Shown: positions 21,000-31,350 of the stretch, one piece after another
Position numbering within the stretch: the stretch's first letter is position 1
How the letters are laid out: every line of letters begins with the position of its first letter
Origin: Solea solea
Lineage: Eukaryota > Chordata > Actinopteri > Pleuronectiformes > Soleidae
Reading direction: 5' to 3'
Assembly: GCF_958295425.1 (NCBI RefSeq)
Contig: NC_081146.1
Coordinates: 15,248,131-15,312,130, forward strand
DNA length: 64,000 nucleotides
Position numbers and translations under genes: made by a program
The notes under the pieces: generated by a model
Told to the model about the DNA's origin: nothing
The model's database searches: none
The model's input: the letters and a program-made list of their open reading frames with translations, nothing else

Positions 21000-23677
21000 T
21001 TTACAAGTACATGTGCTAGCAACACTTGGGCTTTGCAGTCGTAAATTTAGTAGTGCTAAAAATCTGCTTAGGTTTATATTTAACATACAATGGCAACTCA
21101 TGTTCTTATTTAATCTACCTGCTCCTGCAGCCTGGATTATCTTGTTTATCAACATCCTAAGAAAAAAGACTTCATGATTATAGTTTTGTACAGCATATGT
21201 TAAAGATCTACTATAAATGAAACCCCTAAAAAAAACAAATGAAATGTGACAATGTAAATATTTTGTCAGTAAAGTGAATCTATGATAAAGTGTGTTTCAT
21301 TCATACAGGCATTTTTTTTTCTTACTTTACACTGTTAAAAATGTTAGCAATCACAGTTCACGGTATCTTTAATTTGACATTTACCAACATGCAGTTGGTT
21401 TTTTTAAGTAATGACAAATGCTGGTTGAGTCTTTAAAGCCTGAAGTATTTTAAAATGCTTGTCTGCAACATTTTAGTTGAAGTGACAGATAGTTTGAGCT
21501 GCAGAATTACGGAAGCTTTTTGATAGGCAGTAAGAGTCATTATGAAATTTTATCCAAATTGCAATACGGCATACTGCATTTTTCAAATCACAGGAGTATT
21601 TGTTCAAGCCCAAATGTGTGTCAAAATATTGTAGATTATTGTCTTGATCTATACACATCTTATTCTACAGACTGAAGAGAAGTCTTTGTTTCTTCTGCAC
21701 AAATATCACAAAAATCATTTTAAATGGTTTTCGAATGAAAATGAGCATAATGAGCATTCTCTCTGATATTGCAAATCATATCACAATCCCTATCAAAATA
21801 CTCAAAACCTCATGTTTGCTAAAATAAAATAAAAAACATTTCAATTCAGAGACAGATCAAACCCCACTTCCTTTTCATTTGTTTAATTGATCATATTTAC
21901 AAACAGTCTGAAGTGCAGTAAATCTAAAATATAATCCGTATCTACTGTACATTGCATTTTGGTTTGCAAATTGTTTACAGAAGTATGAAACTACTGCTGT
22001 AAAAGAACAATTCTTGAAAAATGAATGAACAAAAAGATCACAGTTATAAACAAAAAAAGAAGAAAATGCAAAAAACTCAACCTTTTTTTCAATGATACGT
22101 GCCCTTTGTGCTTTGTGCACCTATTTGTCAAGTCACTTTTGCACATGTCTGCATGTTAACGCACTTATTAAGTTGCCACCATTGCAGACAGATCAGACGT
22201 CTTAGGGCGAGGGAGGAAAATAACCACAAACAATATATATATGTTTTGGAGTGCAGAACAGCGTGGCAGAGAACTGAAGCCCACCATTTACATTTATACA
22301 GATATGCACATTCTTCCACTTATGTATGTTGTGTACTGTTTATAATGTGTGTTTCTTTTGTACATCCTTCAGTTTATTTGTAAAAAATCGAAATCAGAGA
22401 GAACCTCATACTGCCAAACAGATGTGTCATAGTTTAACACCAGCACAGTACAGAGTTTAGAATACATTTGTTATTGTTCAAAATCTCCACAAACCCAATC
22501 AGGTTTCAGAAATACAGAGGAGTTTATGGATTCTATTCCACGAGTCCTTAACGGGGGAAAAAAAAAAACACCCAACAACTCACAGCATTACATATACATG
22601 TCCCCTTCCAACAGAATTAGTTCTAAGTAAACTGAATATGTGATAACAGGCAGGCTTATACAGGTTTGCAGGAGTTGTGAAATTTCTGTGAGAACAGTTG
22701 TTCTTGTGCCCCTGTGGATAATGTTCTATTTCAGACAGCGACACACCATAAGATCAAAGTTTATTATTTGCGACTCATTAATCTCATAAATCCAAACATT
22801 GTGACTGCATTCTCAAAAACGATTTGGTAAGCATATAATGATTAACTTCCTTCTTGGATAATGATGTGTAAGGACTGATATGAAAACAGTTGAGAAAAGA
22901 CGGGTTTATTTGGTAGCCTTTAAAATTTAGATCAAAAACTCTGTGATTACCCTACAGTTAAACCTTCAGTCACAGAAGAGAAACAACCAAATCAAGTCCT
23001 TGTACCTACACAGTTTCTTCACATGACCACAAGACATACATGGGACCTTGAATACTATACAGCGATCAAATGTAAAAAGACCTGCGTTTTTACTGAATAC
23101 AGTTTTACAAAGTATTCTGCTGTGTGTCCAGCTGTGGCCGCAGTGATCACTGGGCATAATGAATGAAGAAAAGAGGCTCTTTGAGCCCTACTGGGTTCAT
23201 TATGATGAGATGCAGATAACTGGTAGGCAAGAGATGCCCGCACACTGATCTGCAAACACAGGCACGCGCTTTTTAATGTGCGTACATGCACACACTGAAG
23301 TTAAATTGCTCGTATGCGCGCTGGGACACACTTTGACTCATGTGCACACAAGGACACACACTCGCAGAAAAAACTTTAGATTCTACTGAGGGCCTCTCTC
23401 CTCAACCTTCCCTCTGCATGGTCAGATAAGTTCACCAGTGCAGTGAGCAGAGAAATCAGCAGGTGTGCAGAGTTTTCACCTCTGAAAGGCTTCCTCTGGT
23501 TTCAGTTAGTTCCCACAACCAGTAGGTCCAGGCCAGGGGAGTGGTCTAATCAGCTTAAGGCAGGTTAGGTGGTAGCTATGTGGCAGGGTTGCAGAGTCAA
23601 GTCATCCATCGAGTCATCATTGTTTCGTCCAACTGCAAACTATTTCATAATCATCTATTATCCGGTCAAAGTTGCTC
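21000..23677. other. Convergent intergenic region between CMC1 and AZI2
   Basis: AT-rich and without exons. It should contain the AZI2 3' untranslated region: minus-strand AATAAA hexamers (tttatt on plus) occur at 22,905-22,910 and 22,760-22,765, about 0.8-0.9 kb after the AZI2 stop. No RNA gene or clear mobile element was seen. Confidence 0.5.
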
Positions 23678-26600
23678 TCAATAGGGCTTTGCCCACTCAG
23701 TGTTAGGAGGGCTCCTAGGACTGCAGTTTCCCATAAGTGATGAGGAGCTGGATGCAGCAGAGTGTCCCTCCCAGAATATGGCGTCACTGGGCTTGGGAGG
23801 ACTAGGGAAGGACCTCGAGCTCTCGTCCAGGGAAGCTTGGTTTAAGGGAGGCGGGGGCAGGACGGCATTGCTGCCAGCTAAAGCCTCTTCTGAACAGCTA
23901 TGTGAGGGCCAGGGTCCATTGTACCAGCAGTCCTCCTTCAGGCTGTCTGGCAACAGGGTGCCTGATGGGCCACCGACAGGAGGGCAGGGACGTCCAGAAC
24001 ACGAGGGGAGTGGGGGGGCACTAGGGGGACGAGGGACGGACGCCCGAGGACCTGGGTGGTTGTTCTTTTCTACGTCATCCAGACACTGTATTGGAACTGT
24101 TGAGGAAGCTAGAGACAGCAAGGTGAAGGAAAGAGGGAGGAAAAGTGAGAGTGAAGAGCAATAAAAGTGTTTTGCAAATATTGCTAGTGTGGTTAGAAAC
24201 GGGTCACATGTCACAAACAGGTTCAAATGTTTGTCCCTCTTTGTGATGTCAATATTTTAGCTACCAATTTCTTGTGAGTGTTATTTGATGCGATTTCTAC
24301 TTTGATAACTTGTTATTGTTACAAAGGTGGTGAGCGAAGTGCAGGAAATTCTATTGTTTTACTATATCGTGCAGGTAAATCACTATCAATTCTTTCCTCC
24401 AACTCAATTTTTTTTTTTTTATTACACATCTTTCCAGGACTTAGTTTGAGATGCCCCCACTTTTTTCAGTTGCTGCTTATTATGTTGAGCAAGACGTGTG
24501 GAACTTTAATTAGCAGCTGAGTGCGTTTGCCATTAAACACAAGATTTTCACCAACAAAAGTGACAAGACTACAAAGTAATGACGAGACTTGTTCTTAATA
24601 AATATAAATGAACATGACTTAACTTTTTTTCTCTATAATTTTTTTGTACCAGTCTTTTTCCTTTCCCTCTTCCTTTGTACCATTATATTATACTATAATA
24701 CTAATTTTGAATGACTGAATTTGTCCAAAAAAGAAGAGGAAAAATTGGGATAATCTAAAACTTTTGACCAGTATTATATGGTCTTTCATCCATCCACCCT
24801 CTCCTGAGTCTGTCATTTGAATAGAAGTGATTCCACTGAAGGAACATTATCAGAATACAGATGTATTATCCAACCAAACACATAGCTTCTCGTTCTCCTC
24901 CTCCTTCCATTTCTTTCCAGCCGTCTCATTAAAGCTACAGGATTACGGTCTTATTCAGTGGAATAAATAGGCCAAGATTTATTTTCTTGCCATATTTCAT
25001 TCCAATTTTCACCTCCTGGTCTCCTCCTCTGACAGTCTGAGGGAATTGACAACAGAGGTAATCTCCTCTAGGATAGAATGCATCAGCACAGAGGGAGGGG
25101 AGAGGTAAAACAGACCATTTTATGATGTCTTTTATCAGTGTTTCTTAGCAGTCTGATTGCACACCCTCATACAAATTGTGACAAGGAGCAGGAGAAGAAA
25201 ATCTTCTCAGTTAAGAAGTACCTCTTAAAAGGGCGTGAGGAGTCAGGAGTGACTCCCTCTTTTCACTTAGTTAGTTTGCTACATTTGTTCCTGTGCAGTT
25301 AAGCAAGATTTGGATTCACAAATCTGACACTATTCTATACCCAGATTAAAAAAAAAATAATCAAATGAATTACTACCACTAAAGAGGTTTTGTTGTTGCT
25401 GTTAGCAGGATTATTCAAACATTACTAATTTTCTTGAAATCCTGGAGAAGTATGGCATTTTTTTTTCTTTAACTCTGTGAGCTATGACATTTTCAAAATG
25501 CTATATGAAGGAAATTTATTATAGTACGACACAAATTGACCATGATGGGTCACCAAGTCTATTTGTATTTGGTTTGAAATGTCAAATTACAATCACATTA
25601 ACGCCTGCAATACTCGCGTCGCTCAGTTCCTGCGTGCTAGTGGTAACCTGTGAGAAGTTTCTGTAGGGGAATATAGGGGACGCATGATGTAGGTGTGAGA
25701 AAGGCAGCAGTGGAGCAGTCCATGGGGGAGGGGGGGGGGGGGTGTTATCAAATGCAAACACAGAAAGTAGGTTGTACAGATTTATGCACCACAGTCTCTG
25801 TATTATTCCTTACCTTGTCTTGTTTCGTTGATCAGCGGCCTGAGTTTACTGATCAGGCCCGATTGGTGCTTCAGCTCTGAGACGAGACGATTGACCTCAC
25901 TGTTCAAAGCCTGGCACATCTGCTGCATGTTCCTCTCACTACACATCAACAGAATATTGAATTTTAGCAATATGCTCAAAGCATTGCTGCGTCTCTTCAA
26001 AGCCAGCGTTGTTGTAGAATATCTGTCAGACAGGATTTCACGTGGTAAAGCATAGAAACCGTGTTAAGCTCCATTTAAACGTTTTTTTTAGGTTTTTTTT
26101 ACTGATGTGCATATTTATTTCACTTATTTAACTGAGACCATGTTCAAATCCACATTTGGTGAAATTAAAACTATCAAAGCAGACATGAATTTGATCAAAA
26201 TTAGTAGGACATTTAATAATTAAAGCCTTATCTGTTCACAAAATTACGGAAATTCCTAGTGAGGGCATGTTGATTAATTTGAATTCCTGCAATATAGTTG
26301 GATTCATTTGACCCATTTAGCACAATCACTGACTGTACTCGTGTGAAGCCACAGACAAGTTTAATAGACGATGACATTTACCAAAAAGCAAATTCAAATG
26401 ACTATGGTACATTTCGCGATTACAGTATGTCGGAGACCCGCAAAGGAAAAGCATATTATGTGCTACAGTAATTAGATACAATAAGTTGACAGATCCAGCA
26501 GCTTGTATTGAACCTTCTGCTACTTCCAGCAGTATTTAGAAGTGGTAGTTTTGTATGTGTAGCTGAGTCATACAAACATCTACAAACAACACTTTGGATA

Positions 26601-29600
26601 AATAAAGTGCCAACAAGAAATAGTTACACTGCAAAATATTGTTTTTTTCCTTCACGAAATATAAGTCTGTCATTATTGATTGAATTATCTCTCAGAGAAA
26701 TGAGGCTTTTACCACACACCTGAAAATGTAATCTGTCTCATGGATGCAAGTCTTATGGGTGCAGCTGGCTTGCATTGTGTCTGATATGTAGACAGACTTG
26801 AAATGTAAAAAGCTACACCCTCCTCTAGTGGTCAAAGAGGACAACTACATCCCATATTGACAGAATGCAATGGTAAACCCACACACACACACCTCTTGTG
26901 CAGATCACCTGTCTGACCAGTCAAATTAGTCCCAAACTAACCCCACCTTTCATTTACTGTACAAATGTGTATACATGTATAAAATACTCTACCTTGCATT
27001 AAACTTTGTGTCACAGGTCAGGCCCAAGTCTGGTCCATTAAGGCCGTGGGGTTCCTCCTAAAACAGAGTGAGTTAGGAAAACCAGGGTGTCAGAATTTGT
27101 TTTTCAGTCTTTTTTCAATATCACGAAACAAACTTCGGCTCTCCTCCAAACTTAACTTATTTCCCCCATTCCTTTTTTCTTTCATACTTCAGGAACTAAT
27201 TTATCGACCTGTGTGTTCCTCTTTTCTTTCCACATCTTCCCAGAGTCACCCTGTCTCTCTCTGCCCCAACACCTTCCGTCCGCTGTTTTCCTGTCGCCTC
27301 GTTACAGCTCTCTCAGCGAAATGTTTCACCGCTGTTCTCTCTGGCTCTTCTTCCTCCACCTCTTTTTTTCCCCACATTATGCTCCCGTGGCTGTACAGCG
27401 TACTTACCCCACCTCTCTCCAGCAGTCTGCTGTTTTCCAGTGTCACTCTCTCAAGCTCCTCCTGTAGTTTGTGGATCTTCAGCTCAGTGCTGACCCTGTC
27501 CACCTGCCAGTAATCCTGAGGGCTGTTCAGGCTCTTCATCACTGACAATAATTAAAAAAAAATCACTAGTTCATAACAAATTAAGATATGAATTCCTTAT
27601 CATTTCAATGATGGCGATCGTAACTCTCTTCAATGATAAATTAAATATTTAGTCAAATAAATAACATTAAAAAGTGAAGCTGTTGTTTATATCAGGTACA
27701 GAATCCAATGTTTTCAAGCTTTAATGTCTTGTTCTCCATAGATGTGAAAAGCACATAAGGGTCAGATGTAGTCAGTCTGTCAGATTCTGTGATATATTGC
27801 TCCATCTCTATGTATTTAATGTGCGCAGTGAACTCTTGACAGCTTGAAAGCTGCACGGGCTCCATCATTTTTGCAGGAGCTTTTTTGCAGAAGCTGCCAC
27901 CTAAGTCATGTGACTCTATAGGAAGATAAATCCACAGAAAACACTGTTTTTTTAAAAGGTGTACGCCACATATTAAATGCAATGGTTTTTTTGCAGATGC
28001 ATTTTACAAAGCTTTGCTCAGCTGCTATAAAGAAAACAAAGCGGGCCCATGTGCTCTACCTGTACCTTGGCTGGTATCCATTTCTGTCCTCAGCTGCAGC
28101 AGCTCCCACTCTTTGGCCTGGAGCTGCTCCATCAGCAACCTCTCACTCTCACTCTTCTCCTTTTTCTAAAAGAGAAGGATAATAAACAGGAAGAGTCAGC
28201 ATTCACACCGAAGAAGAAAACTCTCCCCTTTGGTAAGATCAATGCACTTGTGTTATATTTGTATGTTAAAATAAAAATAACCTTCTACCTAAGCTTTGAA
28301 ATGCAGAAGATATTTCTATCTCTTTCTTTGTTGTTTCTCAGGTTTGAAACATACATGATCGTGTCAGTTTGAGGAAGGTTCAAATAGACCAGTGGACTCA
28401 CCAGTTTGTTCAGCTCCATCTGCAGATCTTCCTTTTCTATATAGATACCTCGGTAAGCACTGAAGGCCTTATTCACATACTGGGGACCCTCTGATGGAGG
28501 TGCATCAGGCCTGAAGAGCTGCACAGAGATGAGAAGAGCACATCTTTCAATATGTTTTCACTTTTGCGTTCCATCTGTGTTACCTTTTTCTGTTAAAATA
28601 GTAAAATATTTTATTTTTTTATTAAATGCCAGGAGCTTTGTTTTCATATGTGTAGCGCTCCAAAACATGTCATGTTTTCCCAGACCTCCTCTATGTTTAC
28701 AGACGGAAGATTTGTTGGTTCATTGGTTTTAGCTTTCACTTTAGGCCACAGGTGTATTAATGTTGGTGTGCAGATGGGGTTAGGGTTAGGGCCCACAGTT
28801 AAGTATTTTGCAGTTTTCTCTAAGCATTCTGTGTTTGTTCATACAGTTCTGTGAAAAACTCTAGGGGGGCACCATTGGATTTGTTGTTTAAACAATGCTA
28901 TAATGACCACACGGTATAATTATTTCTCATTCACTTTACTGGAACACATCCAGGGGGTATGGGAAACATGTATGCAGTTTTGTTTTTAAACAAAACAGCT
29001 TCTACAGGTTTAAGTGTCAAGTGTGACCTACCCTTAAATTTAAACAATAGCACAACCCTGTGAAAGGTTATTGCAGCAGGATTATTCAAGACATGCTTGT
29101 GCATTATATGCACATGTTTTTCGAGTTAAACTCATTGACAGTTTGTGAATATATAAGACAAACTTTCACTCACATCATTCAAATCTAAATGCCATTGGTC
29201 ACAGAAGTTGACAGACATTAAAACAAAGTAGTGCCCTAAAACTTCTAGATAGGCAGTAAGTATTTAAAAAAAAAAAAAAAAATTTAATCACTCTCCATGA
29301 GCTGTTATTTCCTTTTTCTAGCTTCTATTCTTCTACCCTCTCCATGCAACTCTGCAGAAATCACCACTTCCTGGCCATGTGCATCAATACCTTATCCTCA
29401 AGCTGCTTGACCCTCTTCCTTAGCAGAGTATTCTCTCGCTCCGTGTCTCTCAGCCTCTTCTTGATGTCCTCATAGGCTGTGACCAGGGCAAAGTGGGAAG
29501 CGACAGACTCGTCACCAGCACACACAGATACTGGGCTCTCGCCGGAGGTGGTGAAGGCTGTCTCGTGTTTCAGAATACAGATGTCATCATCCACTGCCAG

Positions 29601-29609
29601 AGGCTCCAT
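23678..29609 (-). CDS. azi2: AZI2 (NAP1), TBK1/IKK-epsilon adaptor; seven coding exons
   Basis: Coding exons in transcript order are 29,609-29,391, 28,518-28,402, 28,165-28,066, 27,541-27,408, 27,057-26,993, 25,938-25,814 and 24,108-23,678. All have GT/AG borders and compatible phases, encoding 396 residues against 392 in human. The first exon holds DDDICILKHE, GDESVASHFALVTAYEDIKKRL and a leucine-rich coiled coil. Exon 2 has VNKAFSAYR, exon 3 a second coiled coil (KEWELLQLRTEM). Residues about 212-253 (ERNMQQMCQAL to LINETRQ) correspond to the TBK1/IKKi-binding segment. The last exon is Pro/Ser-rich and contains SFPSPPKPSDA, matching the mammalian SWVFPSPPKSSETAF block. AZI2 is a cytosolic scaffold that binds TBK1 and IKK-epsilon to promote IRF3 and NF-kB signalling. 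It is convergent with CMC1 and divergent from the unknown gene at 31.3 kb. Confidence 0.95.
28915..29075. repeat. Dispersed repeat, copy in AZI2 intron
   Basis: Related to 19,215-19,440 in the same plus-strand orientation, sharing 'attatttctca', 'cactttactggaacac', 'gtatgcagtttt' and 'aggtttaagtgtca'. The copies are well diverged. Confidence 0.5.
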
Positions 29610-29626
29610 GCTTGCACAGGCCTACG
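29610..29626 (-). other. azi2: AZI2 exon 2, 5' untranslated part
   Basis: A minus-strand acceptor 'ctagctgctacag' ends just before 29,626, leaving 17 untranslated bases before the start codon. The upstream partner would be the non-coding exon ending at 31,251. Confidence 0.6.
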
Positions 29627-31250
29627 CTGTAGCAGCTAGATGACCTAGGGATGACAGGAAGAGGTTTGGATCAAAATTATGAAAATAACATTTGTTTATT
29701 GAACTTGGACTTTCTATCCTAAGGCATGAGGTAAAATGAAATGTCTTGTTATTACACATGATTAAGGGGACATCTTAGAGAGATGGTGCTCACTGATACT
29801 TTTGTTCTGTACAAGTGCTGTAACTGTGTCATTTTTCTGTGTAGGCTTTTTCTTGGTATTGTTTTCTGATAATCTGTGATCTGCAAATACTAAGATTAGT
29901 AGATTTTTTTCCTCTCTCCTTTGATTATGCATCTCTTTGCAAGTAAGTACATTTTACAACCAGTACAGCACACAATACAATACAAAATATAAAACAGACA
30001 ATCTTTTAAAACCCTCGTTCAACTAAAAGCTTGTTTTAAAGGCCAGGTTTTCAGCTGCTTTTTAAAAGAGTGGACACGTTAGGCAGCACAATGTGAGTGG
30101 TAAAGCATTTCAAAGTCACACACACACAATTAGTTTTTCTATCAAGCTGAGCAAAGCTACAAGCTGAAACATGTTTGTTTACAGAAAGTGGCAAAGAAGT
30201 ACTTACTTCTTACGCTAGATTCTTAGATTCTTACGCTAACAAACTTTACTTATGACAGTTTTGATTTGGATTAAACAGTGTCTGATTTATAAACATCTAC
30301 ATAATATCTCTCCATGTAGCTACTTTTTAAAAACAAAAGTGAGGAGAAAACACATTGATCTGAGGACTGGCCTGTTGTTACAGGGACTGTACAAAAAACA
30401 ATGGCTCTCAGCAAGAATTTCATCAATTCAGACAAATATGAGAGAGAGAAATCCTCCATAAATGAGGCAATGTCTGTACTAGAAAATGTCTTAAAAAGGT
30501 GGCAAAAACGAGTTAAACACACTGCAGAACACTTTCGGTTTGTGGCAGTGCTGAGACAGTGCAGCTAATGCTATTGCTGATGATGTCAGCATGCAATGAT
30601 GCAGCAAACACCGAGGAGCCAAGTTTTAACACTTGAAGGCCGAAGCTCTAAAATAAGTAAGTTTCAAATGAAAGGCTTGACAGTCCATGAGAGCCACACC
30701 AGCGATAGAAACCAAGATACAAGAAGCGTCGCTGACTTTCATGGACGACTTCAGAGAGGGGTATGAAACTGAGCGACCCCCAGCAAGACAAGTGTTTAAA
30801 ACGAAAGTGAACATGAGTCCAAATATAAGACACGAAGTAAGAAGTCATGTATTTAGACACAATGAGATTAAATACGAGAGCTAAATGCTAACATTACAAT
30901 GGCATAAATCAAGAGGGCGTATGTGGTTCAAACAGCCTCAGTCAGGATGTAAACAATCACCGACTCGTTCGTGTACGGTTCAAGGTAAGGTTATAGTGTT
31001 AGCTTCCGTGAGCTGTGTGGACAGCCGACGAGACACAACGAAAGACACTGATATTATGTACGGAAAAATGAAAACACAACAGTCAGCAGACATTGACTTA
31101 GACGAACAAAGAACCAATAACAATGCCGAACGTTACAGCGAATAAAACTACCGATCTATGATAACAGCTAGCTAGCGCTTAGCTAACGTCATTTGTGGCT
31201 AGGTGAACCAAAAAAGCAGTCGATTATTTTCTCTCTCGACCTCCACTAAC
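29627..31250 (-). other. azi2: AZI2 intron 1
   Basis: About 1.6 kb between the putative non-coding exon 1 and the start-codon exon. Several 60-90 codon frames cross it, but none has domains, splice context or matches, and I leave them out. Confidence 0.55.
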
Positions 31251-31350
31251 CGCTTTGGATGCTGTCCTCAGTCCGGTGTCAGCCGAGCACACAGCGCGAT
31301 CATTTATTCTTGATAAGAGAAGACCTGTTTCTGGTAAACAGCCAAAGAGA
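31251..31350 (-). promoter_or_regulatory. azi2: AZI2 non-coding exon 1 and bidirectional promoter
   Basis: On the minus strand a donor (AAAGCG|GTTAGT) at 31,251/31,250 would close a 5' untranslated exon whose start is not defined. The region is rich in CpG compared with its flanks and contains an ACTTCCGG ETS site at about 31,410. A plus-strand gene starts from the same place, so this is probably a shared promoter. There is no TATA box. The right boundary given is approximate. Confidence 0.5.

Noticed and set aside
23700..24164. 154-codon plus-strand frame
   Set aside because: Antisense shadow of the last AZI2 exon.
27046..27513. 155-codon plus-strand frame
   Set aside because: Antisense to two AZI2 exons and the intron between them; leucine/serine-rich shadow.
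28778..28795. Telomere-like 'ggttagggttaggg'
   Set aside because: Only two units; too short for an interstitial telomeric array.
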